Origin: Meiothermus cerbereus DSM 11376
Lineage (GTDB): Bacteria > Deinococcota > Deinococci > Deinococcales > Thermaceae
NCBI RefSeq assembly: GCF_000620065.1
Contig: NZ_JHVI01000015.1
Span: forward strand, 1-64,000
Length of the DNA stretch: 64,000 bases
Reading direction: 5' to 3'
The notes beneath the pieces were generated by a model. The model was not told the origin of the DNA. It did no database searches and worked only from the letters and a program-made list of their open reading frames with translations. This document shows positions 31,294 to 40,515 of this stretch, one piece after another; position 1 is the first letter of the stretch, and each line of letters begins with the position of its first letter. Both the position numbers and the translations under genes were made by a program.

Positions 31294-32799
31294 ATGAAAA
31301 TCGAACGCGCATTTGGCCTTCTGCTTCACCCCACCAGCTTTCCGGGTCGTTGGGGGATTGGGGCTTTGGGCCGCGAAGCGGAGCGCTTCCTGGACTGGCT
31401 GGCCTCGAGCGGGGCCCGCTATTGGCAGGTTTTGCCTTTGGGCCCTACCAGCTACGGCGACTCGCCCTATCAGGCCTTTTCGGCTTTTGCTGGCAACCCT
31501 TACCTGATTGACCCAGAGATGCTGATTGAAAAAGGCTGGCTCGAGAAAAACGAAGAACCCCCGCCGTACCCAGCCGGAAGCGTCAACTACGGCTGGCTAT
31601 ACGAGACCCGCTGGCCCTTATTAAGGCGGGCTTTTGCTGGTTTCCAGGAACGCGCTACCGCCCAGGATAAAGCGCTTTTGCGGGCTTTTGTCGAGGAAGA
31701 GAAGACCTGGCTGGAAGACTACGCGCTTTTTATGGCCCTCAAGACCCGTTTTGGCGGCAAACCCTGGAACGAGTGGAGTCCCGAACTGCGCGACCGCAAA
31801 CCGGCGGCCCTGGTCAAAGCCCGTGAGGAGCTGGCCTACGAGGTAGCTCTGCATGAGTGGATTCAATGGCTGTTTTACACCGAATGGGGCCAGACCAAAG
31901 CCTACGCCGAGTCGAAGGGGATACAGATTATCGGCGATATGCCCATCTTCGTGGCCTTCGACTCCTCGGATGTATGGGCCAACCCCCAGTACTTCTACCT
32001 TGATGACAGTGGCAACCCCACGGTGGTGGCGGGTGTTCCACCAGACTATTTTTCTGAGACCGGCCAGCTCTGGGGCAATCCCCTTTACCGCTGGGACGTA
32101 ATGGAGCAGGAGAACTTCGCCTGGTGGGTGGCGCGCATCAAGCAGTCGCTTAAGCAGTGCCACCTGGTGCGCATCGACCACTTCCGCGGCTTTGAAGCCT
32201 ACTGGGAAATTCCTTTTGGTATGCCCAATGCGGTCAAGGGGCGCTGGGTCAAGGCCCCGGGCGAAAAACTGTTTGCCGCGGTACGGGCTGCGCTGGGCGA
32301 TGCGCCCATCATTGCCGAGGATCTGGGGGTTATCACACCCGAGGTAGAGGCCCTGCGCGACGGCTTTGGTTTTCCCGGCATGAAGATTCTTCAGTTTGCT
32401 TTTTCGGATGATGGAAATATCTTTTTGCCGCACAACTACCCGCCGGATGGCAATGTGGTGGTGTACAGCGGAACCCACGACAACGACACCAGCCTGGGGT
32501 GGTTCCGCACCGCTCCAGAGGCCGAGCGGGCTTTCATGCGTGATTACTTGGCCCGCTACCAGATCCGCTGCTTGTCGGAATACGAAGTGGCCGGGGCCCT
32601 GATTGAGCTGGCTTTCAAGAGCCCAGCCAGGCTGGCCATAATTCCCTTGCAAGATGTGCTGGGGTTGGGTACCGAGGCCCGGATGAACTTCCCCGGACGG
32701 CTGGGGGGCAACTGGTCGTGGCGCTATGCCGAAAGCGACCTCGAGCCCGGTCTGGCTGCTGGTCTGCGGGCCCTGGCCGAGGCCAACCAGCGCGCTTGA
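31294..32799 (+). CDS. malQ: 4-alpha-glucanotransferase (amylomaltase, GH77)
   Basis: A 501-residue amylomaltase that disproportionates maltodextrins and releases glucose; it also makes large cyclic glucans in Thermus. Residues match the T. aquaticus enzyme closely in position: nucleophile Asp in HLVRIDHFRGFEAYWEIP (about 294), acid Glu in IIAEDLGVITPEV (about 342) and the third Asp in YSGTHDNDTSLGW (about 394). The N-terminus (ERAFGLLLHPTSFPGRWGIG ... LGPTSYGDSPYQAFSAFAGNP) is canonical. It has no signal peptide. It processes dextrins imported through MalE/MalFG; the shared operator type supports co-regulation. Confidence 0.96.
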   Translation: MKIERAFGLLLHPTSFPGRWGIGALGREAERFLDWLASSGARYWQVLPLGPTSYGDSPYQAFSAFAGNPYLIDPEMLIEKGWLEKNEEPPPYPAGSVNYGWLYETRWPLLRRAFAGFQERATAQDKALLRAFVEEEKTWLEDYALFMALKTRFGGKPWNEWSPELRDRKPAALVKAREELAYEVALHEWIQWLFYTEWGQTKAYAESKGIQIIGDMPIFVAFDSSDVWANPQYFYLDDSGNPTVVAGVPPDYFSETGQLWGNPLYRWDVMEQENFAWWVARIKQSLKQCHLVRIDHFRGFEAYWEIPFGMPNAVKGRWVKAPGEKLFAAVRAALGDAPIIAEDLGVITPEVEALRDGFGFPGMKILQFAFSDDGNIFLPHNYPPDGNVVVYSGTHDNDTSLGWFRTAPEAERAFMRDYLARYQIRCLSEYEVAGALIELAFKSPARLAIIPLQDVLGLGTEARMNFPGRLGGNWSWRYAESDLEPGLAAGLRALAEANQRA

Positions 32800-32860
32800 G
32801 GTTTTGCAAGCACCCTTGACCACAAGCCTGCGGCTGGGTTTTGATACCCTAGGGGCAACG

Positions 32861-33256
32861 ATGAACATTGCCGGGGTACTCGAGACCTGTGTGTATGCGA
32901 CCGACCTCGAGGCGGCCAAAGGCTTCTACCAGGGATTACTGGGCCTGGAACTCTTTGCGGAGCAGCCTGCGCGACATTTGTTTTTCCGGGTAGGGCCGGG
33001 GGTTTTCCTGGTGTTCAACCCCCAGGCCACCCAGCAAGAGGCCGTCCTGCCACCGCATGGGGCCGAGGGTAGCGTGCACGTGTGCTTTCGGGTAGCAGCA
33101 GAGGAACTGCAAAGCTGGGCAGAGCGGCTCGAGGCGCACGGCTACCCCGTCACCTGGGCCGAGTGGAAGGCTGGCCGCAGCTTGTATGTTCGCGACCCCG
33201 CAGGCAACCTGGTTGAGTTTGCTCCGGCCGCAATTTGGGGTTTGGCCGAAGGTTGA
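32861..33256 (+). CDS. VOC-superfamily (glyoxalase-like) protein
   Basis: A 131-residue single vicinal-oxygen-chelate domain pair. It starts GVLETCVYATDLEAAKGFYQGLLGLEL and ends RSLYVRDPAGNLVEFAPA; candidate metal ligands are His in EGSVHVCFRV and Glu in NLVEF. The family includes glyoxalases, dioxygenases and resistance proteins, so the reaction is unknown. A TACCCT box is ten bases before the ATG at 32861; an upstream frame extension overlapping malQ is discarded. Confidence 0.85.
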   Translation: MNIAGVLETCVYATDLEAAKGFYQGLLGLELFAEQPARHLFFRVGPGVFLVFNPQATQQEAVLPPHGAEGSVHVCFRVAAEELQSWAERLEAHGYPVTWAEWKAGRSLYVRDPAGNLVEFAPAAIWGLAEG

Positions 33257-33279
33257 GTCAAAGACCGACCAGGATGCCC

Positions 33280-33840
33280 TCAAGCCCCAATGACCTGATG
33301 GGGGGTGGCGATCAGGTCTACTTTTCGCTCGGGCTGGCAAGGTAATTCATCGAAAATCATCAGGGTGTGGGCCAGGGTGACCCAGGGAGCGGCCACCTCG
33401 AGGTTTTTGTAAGGGAAGCCGTACCCTTTGCCTAGCCAGTTGTGCCGTTCGTCTACAGCCACACTGCCCACCAGAACCAGGTCTATGGTGGTCTGGCTCA
33501 GGTCAATGGGTTTGCCAAGCTGTGCCACCTCCCGTACCCGCTTGAGCTGGTGGGGTAAGAGGCCCTCGAGGCTCAGGTAGCGCCCTGTTTTGTCGGGGTG
33601 GGGCATAATGACGATTTTGCCGGACTTCAAAGCGGCCTCCCGTAACGGCTTGAGCACCTGGTCGGGGCCCGCCAGGATGACCGTGGCCATTTGCCACAGC
33701 TTCAGGCCCATCAAGCGCTCGGCAGCGCGGCTGGCGCCAATAAAATTGGGATGATGCCCGTGGGGTGGGGTGGGGTAGGTAGCCGCCCTGTGCTGGGCCA
33801 GGGCATTCCACACCAGTTCCCGTACTTCGCCTTGCGTCAC
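33280..33840 (-). CDS. 5-formyltetrahydrofolate cyclo-ligase family protein
   Basis: A protein of about 186 residues of the MTHFS/5-FTHF cyclo-ligase family, which makes 5,10-methenyl-THF from 5-formyl-THF with ATP. It has the family core: LPHQLKRVREVAQLGKPIDLSQ, IDLVLVGSVAVDERHNWLGKGYGFPYKNLE and the phosphate-binding GKGYGF. The N-terminal nucleotide-binding Arg/Lys region is less typical, so an assignment to the MTHFSD-like branch is possible. The GTG at 33840 is preferred: TACACT (33847-33852) lies six bases upstream, while the longer form starts before that box. It is followed 23 bases later by the convergent VOC gene. Confidence 0.82.
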   Translation of the reverse strand: MTQGEVRELVWNALAQHRAATYPTPPHGHHPNFIGASRAAERLMGLKLWQMATVILAGPDQVLKPLREAALKSGKIVIMPHPDKTGRYLSLEGLLPHQLKRVREVAQLGKPIDLSQTTIDLVLVGSVAVDERHNWLGKGYGFPYKNLEVAAPWVTLAHTLMIFDELPCQPERKVDLIATPHQVIGA

Positions 33841-33869
33841 AGCGGCAGTGTATCGCACCCGATAAACTT

Positions 33870-34910
33870 CTAACCCTGACCGGTCAAGAGCAGACGTAGA
33901 AAAGCGGCATCGGAGAAGGCGGTTCTACGCCCGGCCAAACTTTCTACAATTCCTTCGGCTTGCCGTACCACCACCAGCCTCAGCTTGCGGCTGATGTAGA
34001 GGCGCTGGTCGCCCGCACCCGCCGCGATAACCATGTCGTCGGGCAGGCCCGGGGTGCTGGCCAGCGCGTCAATGCCCTGCCCCACGCGCCCGATGGCCGC
34101 CCGCTGGGCCGGACTGATGGGGCGTCCCAGCCACCAGGTCAGGCCGTAGATGGGGTTGACCCTCGAGGGCTCAAAACACTTTTGCAGCAGCTCTTCGTCT
34201 ACCACGCGCTGGCCCTGCCACCGCCCGCCCTGGCGCACCAACTCGCCGAACTTGGCCCAGCTACGGGCGGTCAGGAAGGCTCCGGAGGGCAGGTGGGGGT
34301 TGCCGTCGGGCCCCCGACGCCAGAAGGTGTACTCGAGGCCAATCGGCTTGAAGATGCGCTGGCTCAGGTACTCCAGGGGGTCGCCTTTCAGTTTTCGCCG
34401 CATCAGCTCGCCAAAAACCTGAAAGGGGATGGGGCCATAGGAAAAGCGGGTACCCGGTGGGGCCTCGGCAGGGGTCTCGAGGGCGGCCCGGTAGGTGGGG
34501 GGGCGGGCTAGGTTACCACCGGGAATGCCGCTGGTGAGATGCAAGAGCTGGCTCAGATTAATTTGCGAACGCCAAGGGTCGCCCTGCCACTCGGTCAAGG
34601 TCTGGGCCAGGGGTTCTTCCAGCGAAAGCAGGCCGTCCTGTACGGCAGCAACGGCCATAACCCCGCAAAAGCTCTTGGTGCCGCTGGCCAGCTCGTGGCC
34701 ACGGGTGGGGCTGCCGCCATTGGGATAGTCCTCAAACACGGTCTGACCGTCTACCACCACCAAAAGCGCGATGCCCCGGTTCCGGGCAGAATAAGCTGCT
34801 GCAAGTTTGTGGAAAAGGGGGTTGTTGGGGTCGGGCAGGGTTTGGGCGAATCCCCTGGAACCTCCCAGCAGGACTGAGGCCAGACCCTTGAGCACGGCTC
34901 GGCGATGCAT
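33870..34910 (-). CDS. Exported beta-lactamase-fold serine hydrolase
   Basis: A 346-residue protein of the class C beta-lactamase/penicillin-binding fold family. The N-terminus MHRRAVLKGLASVLLGG resembles a Tat-type signal (paired Arg). The active-site SxxK is SGTKSF (near residue 78), the second motif SYGPIPFQ has Tyr but not the usual YxN, and AGAGDQRLYISRKL fits the third motif. Related proteins are esterases, transesterases or peptidases; beta-lactam hydrolysis should not be assumed. TAGGCT lies six bases before the ATG. It is separated by 29 bp from the upstream flavodoxin-fold gene on the same strand. Confidence 0.86.
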   Translation of the reverse strand: MHRRAVLKGLASVLLGGSRGFAQTLPDPNNPLFHKLAAAYSARNRGIALLVVVDGQTVFEDYPNGGSPTRGHELASGTKSFCGVMAVAAVQDGLLSLEEPLAQTLTEWQGDPWRSQINLSQLLHLTSGIPGGNLARPPTYRAALETPAEAPPGTRFSYGPIPFQVFGELMRRKLKGDPLEYLSQRIFKPIGLEYTFWRRGPDGNPHLPSGAFLTARSWAKFGELVRQGGRWQGQRVVDEELLQKCFEPSRVNPIYGLTWWLGRPISPAQRAAIGRVGQGIDALASTPGLPDDMVIAAGAGDQRLYISRKLRLVVVRQAEGIVESLAGRRTAFSDAAFLRLLLTGQG

Positions 34911-34939
34911 GGCAGAAGCCTACTAGCCAGGCCTTAAGT

Positions 34940-35536
34940 TTAGCTGAAGCAAAGGGGCGTCAGCTCGGGTAGTTTTTTCAAATGCTCCCGGAAGGCCTCG
35001 AGGGTGGCTTTACGCTCGGCCTCGCTCATCTCCCCTGGCCCGTAAGCGATAAAAGGGGGCAGAACTTCCATGCCGCAATAGGCAAAAACGCCGTAATGGA
35101 TGGGTTCCAGCACCCGCATCAGGTCGCGCTGGGGAGCCTGGCGAAAATAATCCTCGCGCGCGCCTACCGTCAGGCTGAGCATGGCTTTTTTGCCGCGCAA
35201 AAGACCGTTTTCGAAGCTATGCTCGTCGTCGTAGGCAAACCCGTAAGCAAAAACCCGCTCAATCCAGCCCTTCATGATGGCCGGCATCCCGTACCACCAG
35301 TCGGGAAACTGGAACAAGAGCAGGTCGGCCCGCCGAACCTTTTCGATCTCGGGCTGGATGTCTCGCAGGTCGCCCTGTAGCTCCTTTGCGCTGAGTACCG
35401 GATTAAACCGCATGGTGTAGAGGTCGGAAAGCAGAATGCTGTGCCCGGCCTGGCTCAAGGCCCGCACCGCCAAGTCGCGCATGGCGGCGTTGAAGGAGTT
35501 GGGGTTGGGGTGGGCATAAATAATCAGGACATTCAT
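34940..35536 (-). CDS. NAD(P)H dehydrogenase (quinone), flavodoxin-like fold
   Basis: A 198-residue member of the NQO1/KefF/MdaB family. It has the FMN/FAD phosphate region (YAHPNPNSFNAAMRDLA), FQFPDWWYGMPAIMKGWIERVF and FAYGFAYDDEHSFENGLLRGKKAMLSLTVGA. It should reduce quinones by two electrons and so avoid semiquinone radicals. The ATG has TAGGCT eight bases upstream. No potassium-efflux partner gene is present, so a KefF-type role is unlikely. Confidence 0.88.
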   Translation of the reverse strand: MNVLIIYAHPNPNSFNAAMRDLAVRALSQAGHSILLSDLYTMRFNPVLSAKELQGDLRDIQPEIEKVRRADLLLFQFPDWWYGMPAIMKGWIERVFAYGFAYDDEHSFENGLLRGKKAMLSLTVGAREDYFRQAPQRDLMRVLEPIHYGVFAYCGMEVLPPFIAYGPGEMSEAERKATLEAFREHLKKLPELTPLCFS

Positions 35537-35585
35537 CGGCTCAAAGCCTACGGTTAAAGGCCCCTAGGCTGCAACGGGACGATGG

Positions 35586-36707
35586 TCATCGGTATAGCTC
35601 TCGGGCAATCACCAGCTTCTGAATCTCGCTGGTGCCTTCGTAAATCTCGGTAATCTTGGCGTCGCGGTAGTAGCGTTCTACCCGGTACTCGCGGTGGTAA
35701 CCATAGCCCCCCAGCACCTGTACGGCCTCGCGGGTTACACTCACGGCCACGTCGGAGGCAAAAAGTTTGGCGGTGGAGGCCTCCAGCGTATATTTCTCAC
35801 CCCGGTCTTTTTTGGCGGCGGCTTCCAGCACCAGCGCCCTTGCAGCCGCTATGCGGGTGTGCATCTCGGCCAGTTTGAAGCTCACCCCCTGGAACTCCCG
35901 AATCTTCTGACCAAACTGGGTGCGCTCGTCGGCGTACTGTTTGGCAATTTCGAAAGCGGCCCGGGCCATACCCACCGCCTGGGCCGCAATGCCAATGCGC
36001 CCGGAGTCCAGGCCAGCCAGGGCCTGGGCCAGCCCGCGCCCCTCCTGGCCCAGGAGGTTTTCTTCCGGCACAAACACCCCCTCAAAGCGCACCTCACAGG
36101 TATGGGCGGCGTGCAGACCCATCTTCTCTTCGGGGAGGCCAAAGCTAAGGCCGGGGGCGTCTTTCTCCACAATAAAGCTGCTGATACCGGCCTCACCCCG
36201 GGCCATGACCACGTACACCTGGGCCTGCCCGCCCGAGGTGACCCAGCTCTTGAGGCCGTTCAGTTCCCAGCCCCCCGGCACTTTTTGGGCCGAGACCTTG
36301 AGCGAGGCCGGGTCGGAGCCGGCGTGGGGCTCGGTGAGGGAAAAAGCCCCAATCCACTCGCCTTTGGCCAGCGGCACCAGGTACTTCTTTTTTTGCGCCT
36401 CGCTGCCGAACCTGTTCAGCATGTACTGGGGCAAACCCGAGGTCACAGAAAGAATAACCGCCACGCTGGGGTCGGCAGCGGCGATTTCTTCCATTGCCAG
36501 GGCCCAGGTTACCGAGTCGAGCCCGGCCCCGCCCCAGGCCTCGGGGGTGGTCATGCCCAAAAGCCCGAGCTGGGCCAACTGCTTGAGCTGGGGCCAAGGG
36601 TATTGGCCTGTGCGGTCGTACTCGGGGGCCATCTCCCACAGTACCTCGCGCGAAACGGCCCGCACCATATCCAGCACCATTTTTTGATCTGCGGTCAGAA
36701 CGGCCAT
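35586..36707 (-). CDS. Acyl-CoA dehydrogenase (short/branched-chain type)
   Basis: A 373-residue FAD enzyme of beta-oxidation, feeding ETF. It has the canonical GAFSLTEPHAGSDPASL, the FAD region WVTSGGQAQVYVVMA, and the C-terminal VQVLGGYGYHREYRVERYYRDAKITEIYEGTSEIQ with the catalytic Glu intact in YEGT. This contrasts with the ACAD10/11-type gene at 940. Length is normal. TACGAT (36714-36719) lies six bases before the ATG. It is divergent from the YdcF-like gene. Confidence 0.93.
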   Translation of the reverse strand: MAVLTADQKMVLDMVRAVSREVLWEMAPEYDRTGQYPWPQLKQLAQLGLLGMTTPEAWGGAGLDSVTWALAMEEIAAADPSVAVILSVTSGLPQYMLNRFGSEAQKKKYLVPLAKGEWIGAFSLTEPHAGSDPASLKVSAQKVPGGWELNGLKSWVTSGGQAQVYVVMARGEAGISSFIVEKDAPGLSFGLPEEKMGLHAAHTCEVRFEGVFVPEENLLGQEGRGLAQALAGLDSGRIGIAAQAVGMARAAFEIAKQYADERTQFGQKIREFQGVSFKLAEMHTRIAAARALVLEAAAKKDRGEKYTLEASTAKLFASDVAVSVTREAVQVLGGYGYHREYRVERYYRDAKITEIYEGTSEIQKLVIARELYR

Positions 36708-36801
36708 GAATATATCGTATCACGCTCTTTGTGCATAAAAAGCGTCATAAAAGGTCGTCACCGAACCACCTTGGCAAAAGCCCACATCAGCGCCTGTTCG
36801 G

Positions 36802-36830
36802 CTGACGTAACAGCGGATGGGCCATAAGAT
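36802..36830 (+). promoter_or_regulatory. Leaderless-type promoter of the YdcF-like gene
   Basis: CTGACG (36802-36807), 17 bp, TAAGAT (36825-36830), then seven bases to ATG 36838. This decides the start against an upstream in-frame ATG at 36817, which lies inside the promoter. Confidence 0.65.
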
Positions 36831-36837
36831 GGTCGAT

Positions 36838-37623
36838 ATGCCGAGGTTGCCAGAACGACTGCTGATGGCTGCGGGTCTAAGTTTGTTGCTATTGCCGCTG
36901 GGGCTGGTTATCAACCCCGAGCTGGGCCTGGGGCCGCTGGTGGGGCTATGGCTAAGCGGAACGCTGCTGGGATGGTTGGGCCTGGGTTTCCGAATTTTGC
37001 TTTGGGGGAGTGGGCTTTGTGCGGTGTTGATTGCGGCGGTGGTGTTTACCCCGCTCACCAGGGTGTTGGCAGAGGGTCTGATCGTGAATGAAGCCCCGCA
37101 AAAAGCCGACCTGATTGTGGTCTTGGGGGGCGGGATGCACTGCGGGGTGGGGGAACTCGAGGCCTCCTCGTTGGCCCGGCTGGAGAAGGGCCTCGAGCTC
37201 TGGCGGGCCGGGTATGCCCCCCGCCTCACCCTCTCCGACACGGTGGGGGAGATTTTCGGGGATGCCCGCTGTCCCTCGCTGGGCCGGGTGGCGGCAGCGC
37301 GGGTCAGGGCGCTGTATGGGGAAGAAGGCCCGGAGGTTGTTTTCCTGCCCCAGATGCGCACCACCCGCACCGAGGCCCTGGCCGTCGACGGGTTGGTGCA
37401 AGAGCGGGGGTGGGGGCGGGTTTTGCTGGTCACCACCCCCACCCACAGCCGACGCGCGGTGGGCGCCTTTCGCAAACTGGGCGTGGAAGTGGTAAGCGTG
37501 GTCTCGAGTGAGCCCCGCTTCGATATGGCCCTGTTGTCCCCCGCCGACCGCCTGCAGGCCCTTACTCCGCTGGTGCGGGAATACCTGGGACTCCTCACCT
37601 ACCGACTGCGCGGCTGGCTCTAG
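36838..37623 (+). CDS. YdcF-like membrane protein (DUF218/ElyC)
   Basis: A 261-residue protein with two to three N-terminal hydrophobic segments (LLMAAGLSLLLLPLGLVI, LVGLWLSGTLLGWLGLG, LCAVLIAAVVFTPL) and a C-terminal DUF218 domain. That domain has DLIVVLGGGMHCGVGELEASSLARLEKGLEL, TRTEALAVDGLV and VLLVTTPTHSRRAVGAFRKLG. ElyC/SanA relatives affect cell-wall precursor (undecaprenyl-phosphate) metabolism, but the reaction is unknown. The stop overlaps the convergent korB stop by four bases (CTAG). Confidence 0.85.
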   Translation: MPRLPERLLMAAGLSLLLLPLGLVINPELGLGPLVGLWLSGTLLGWLGLGFRILLWGSGLCAVLIAAVVFTPLTRVLAEGLIVNEAPQKADLIVVLGGGMHCGVGELEASSLARLEKGLELWRAGYAPRLTLSDTVGEIFGDARCPSLGRVAAARVRALYGEEGPEVVFLPQMRTTRTEALAVDGLVQERGWGRVLLVTTPTHSRRAVGAFRKLGVEVVSVVSSEPRFDMALLSPADRLQALTPLVREYLGLLTYRLRGWL

Positions 37624-38663
37624 CGATAAGCCTGCAACAAATGCTCCAGGGCCGTCTGGCTGGGGCGCAATTGCTCAGGGGTAAGTTGGGCCAGCGGGGT
37701 GCTAAGCCCCTCTACTTCGGCCAGGCTGGGGCGGTCGGGGTTGTAGTAGATCAGGCCGGTGATGAACTCCCCGGTTTCCTGGGCCCGTTGCAGGCGCTCG
37801 AGGGCCGCCATTTTGTTGGTGGGGTCGTAGTCGTTGTCCAGGTTGCGCAGGCTGATCAGGGAACCGTCGTGCAACCGCACCGTGCGGAACTCGCCGGGCT
37901 CTAGGGGCTCGATGGAGATTTCCTCGGCGTAGGGGATAAAGCCCAGCTCGTGCAGGGGCTGTTCGTGCTTGGTGCCGTAGCCATAGCTTTTGGGGCTGTC
38001 ATCTTCGTTGTTGAAGGCCACACAAGGGCTGATGATGTCCAAGAGGGCCGTACCCCGGTGGGAGAGGGCGGCTTTGAGCAGCTCGCGCACCTGCTTGGCG
38101 TCACCCGCAAAGCTACGGGCCACAAAGCCGCACCCCGCGATGATGGCCTCCATGCACAGGTCTATGGGCGGGAACTCGTTATGACCGGCGTATTTGAGCG
38201 TCAGGCCCTCTTCGGCGGTGGCCGAGAACTGGCCCTTGGTCAGGCCGTAGACCCCGTTGTTTTCCACCACATAGACCATCCGCAGGTTGCGGCGCATCAA
38301 GTGCTTGAACTGGCCCATCCCGATGCTGCCGGTGTCGCCGTCGCCCGAGACCCCAATGGCCTTGAGGGTATGGTTGGCCAGCAGGGCTCCGGTAGCCACG
38401 CTGGGCATCCGCCCGTGCAGGGCGTTGAAGCCGTGGGACATGCCCAGAAAATAGGCTGGCGATTTCGACGAACAGCCGATGCCCGAAAGCTTGATAATCT
38501 CGTGGGGCCTGAGGTTTAGCTCGAAGCCGACCTGCACCACCTGGCTGGCGATGCTGTTGTGCCCACAGCCTTTACACAGGGTGCTGGGTGTGCCGTCGTA
38601 GTCTTTTTTGCTCAGGCCCACCGCGTTGAGCTTGATGGGAGGAACTGGATTGGGGTTTTCCAT
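37620..38663 (-). CDS. korB: 2-oxoacid:ferredoxin oxidoreductase, beta subunit
   Basis: A 347-residue TPP/[4Fe-4S] subunit. TPP binding is shown by VSGDGDTGSIGMGQ and VVENNGVYGLTKGQ; cluster Cys residues are in TLCKGCGHNSI, SGIGCSSKSP and LDIISPCVAFN. With the alpha subunit it would oxidatively decarboxylate a 2-oxoacid (2-oxoglutarate is the likeliest) to the acyl-CoA, reducing ferredoxin. The ATG at 38663 gives the family start and has AAAGGATG upstream; the longer upstream frame overlapping the alpha gene is discarded. It lies 28 bp after the alpha-subunit stop. Confidence 0.93.
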   Translation of the reverse strand: MENPNPVPPIKLNAVGLSKKDYDGTPSTLCKGCGHNSIASQVVQVGFELNLRPHEIIKLSGIGCSSKSPAYFLGMSHGFNALHGRMPSVATGALLANHTLKAIGVSGDGDTGSIGMGQFKHLMRRNLRMVYVVENNGVYGLTKGQFSATAEEGLTLKYAGHNEFPPIDLCMEAIIAGCGFVARSFAGDAKQVRELLKAALSHRGTALLDIISPCVAFNNEDDSPKSYGYGTKHEQPLHELGFIPYAEEISIEPLEPGEFRTVRLHDGSLISLRNLDNDYDPTNKMAALERLQRAQETGEFITGLIYYNPDRPSLAEVEGLSTPLAQLTPEQLRPSQTALEHLLQAYR

Positions 38664-38691
38664 AACATCCTTTTGCCGTTGATGGCGGTAA

Positions 38692-40515
38692 CTATCTGAG
38701 GGCTTCTTCTTGTAGCAAGCGCTCCTGTACCCAGCGGGCCGTGAGGGGTAGCCCGTCCAGGTGTGCAATCGAGTGGATACGGCCCGCGAATGTGGGCATC
38801 TCGGTTTGCAGGATGCCGTGCACCTGACCGTCACGGTTGAGCTCAATTACGTAGACCCGCTCGTGGGCCGCTACAAAATCGCGCACCTGCTGGTTGATGG
38901 GCAGGGCCCGCAGGCGCAAAAAGCTGGTGGGAAGCTGCCGGGCCAGCCGGTCGCGGGCTTCCTCGATAGCGTAGCGGGTGGTTCCGTAGGCGATGATGCC
39001 CACCTTGGCGGAAGGGTGGTGGTCTATGGCGGGGGCAGGCACCAGGTCGCGGGCGGTCTCGAACTTGCGGGCCAGGCGGGCCATGTTGCGCTCCCAGTCG
39101 TCGGCGCGTTCGCTGTACTGGGCTTGCTCATTGTGGCCGCTGCCGCGGGTGAAATAGGCGGCCAAGGGGTGGGGGGTGCCGGGCAGGGTGCGGTAGGGGA
39201 TGCCGTCGCCGTCTACGTCTTTATAGCGGGCAAAGCCACCCAGGGCCTCGAGCTCTTCCGCACTGAGCACCTTGCCGCGCTGTAGGGGCCGGTCGGGGTA
39301 TTCAAAGGGCTGGCCCATCCAGTTGTTCATGCCCAGATCCAAGTCTGAGAGCACAAACACCGGGGTCTGGAGCTGTTCGGCTAGATCCAGCGACTTCCAG
39401 CCAAACTCGAAGCACTCTTCAATCGAGGAAGGAAACAAGATGGGATGCTTGGTGTCGCCGTGGCCCAGGGTGTAGGCAAAGGAGACATCGCCCTGGCTGG
39501 TACGGGTGGGCAGCCCGGTACTGGGGCCGACCCGCTGGATGTCCCAGATCACCGCTGGAATCTCGGTAAAGTAGCCATAGCTGACAAACTCGGCCATCAG
39601 GCTGATGCCGGGGCCGCTGGTAGCGGTAAGGGCCCGTGCGCCGGCCCAGCCCGCCCCCATAATCATGCCAGCAGCGGCCAGCTCATCCTCGGCCTGAATG
39701 ACGGCATAGGTGGGTTTGCCGTCCTGATCCTTGCGGAGTTTGGGCAAGAACTCGCGCAGGGCATCCATAAAGCTGGTCGAAGGGGTGATGGGATACCAGG
39801 CCCCCACACTCACCCCCCCAAATACCGCTCCCAGCGCACCGGCCTCATTGCCGGTCATGATGATGAGCCCTTCGGTTTTGTTCATGGGCTCGAGCCAGAA
39901 GGGGTCTTGCTTGTGCAGATTCTCGGTGGCCCAGGCGAAGGCCCGGCGCACCACCTGCATGTTGCTCTCCACCAGCTTCTGCCGGTAGTCGAACTGAGCC
40001 CCCAGGGCTTCCTCAACCACTTCCAGGGGCACCCCCAGCATCCAGGCCACCACCCCCACATAGGCCATGTTGGCCATGTAGGGCTTACGCTTAACCGGAA
40101 CGTCAATCCCAGCGATCAGCTCGCTGACCGGAACCGGGTAATACACCACGTCGTCGCGCCTGGGCAGGTTCTTCAGATCGGCGTTGTAGATACATACCCC
40201 GCCGCTGGGTAGCTCCTGCAGGTCTTCGTGGGCGGTAGCGGGGTTGAAAGCCACCAGAATTTCTGAGGGCTTGCGGGCGATGTAGCCCTCGTGGCTCACC
40301 CGGATGTGATACCAGGTGGGAAGCCCCTGGATGTTGGAGGGAAAAATGTTCTTGCCGTGAACCGGTATGCCCAGCTTAAAAAAAGACCGCAAAAGGGTTA
40401 GATTCGCGGTCTGACTTCCGGTTCCGTTGGCGGTGGCAACAACCAGGGAAAAGTCGTTGATGATGGGCGTGTGGGGTGTCAGGCCCGCCTCTTGTTGTCG
40501 TTCTAGAACACTCAT
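38692..40515 (-). CDS. korA: 2-oxoacid:ferredoxin oxidoreductase, alpha (gamma-alpha fusion) subunit
   Basis: A 607-residue fused subunit. Residues about 1-190 are the gamma domain (VVATANGTGSQTANLTLLRSF ... VHGKNIFPSNIQGLP); the alpha domain follows with the conserved AWYPITPSTSFMDAL (near 238), EDELAAAGMIMGAGWAGARALTAT and STGLPTRTSQGDV. The YPITPST motif is the hallmark of 2-oxoacid:ferredoxin oxidoreductases. No ferredoxin-like delta subunit is fused or adjacent. The ATG at 40515 is chosen because GGAGGTATC precedes it; frame extension to 40566 lacks support. First gene of a korA-korB operon. Confidence 0.93.
   Translation of the reverse strand: MSVLERQQEAGLTPHTPIINDFSLVVATANGTGSQTANLTLLRSFFKLGIPVHGKNIFPSNIQGLPTWYHIRVSHEGYIARKPSEILVAFNPATAHEDLQELPSGGVCIYNADLKNLPRRDDVVYYPVPVSELIAGIDVPVKRKPYMANMAYVGVVAWMLGVPLEVVEEALGAQFDYRQKLVESNMQVVRRAFAWATENLHKQDPFWLEPMNKTEGLIIMTGNEAGALGAVFGGVSVGAWYPITPSTSFMDALREFLPKLRKDQDGKPTYAVIQAEDELAAAGMIMGAGWAGARALTATSGPGISLMAEFVSYGYFTEIPAVIWDIQRVGPSTGLPTRTSQGDVSFAYTLGHGDTKHPILFPSSIEECFEFGWKSLDLAEQLQTPVFVLSDLDLGMNNWMGQPFEYPDRPLQRGKVLSAEELEALGGFARYKDVDGDGIPYRTLPGTPHPLAAYFTRGSGHNEQAQYSERADDWERNMARLARKFETARDLVPAPAIDHHPSAKVGIIAYGTTRYAIEEARDRLARQLPTSFLRLRALPINQQVRDFVAAHERVYVIELNRDGQVHGILQTEMPTFAGRIHSIAHLDGLPLTARWVQERLLQEEALR

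Noticed and set aside
31621-32919. Long minus-strand open frame over malQ (and a similar one over malE, 27055-28320)
   Set aside because: These are shadow frames of strongly supported genes with all catalytic or family motifs on the plus strand.
33870-34910. Beta-lactamase resistance gene
   Set aside because: The fold and SxxK are present, but the second and third motifs differ from true beta-lactamases; a general serine hydrolase is safer.
35694-37598. Open frames antisense to the acyl-CoA dehydrogenase and YdcF-like genes
   Set aside because: Composition is that of reversed codons; the sense genes carry full motifs and promoters.
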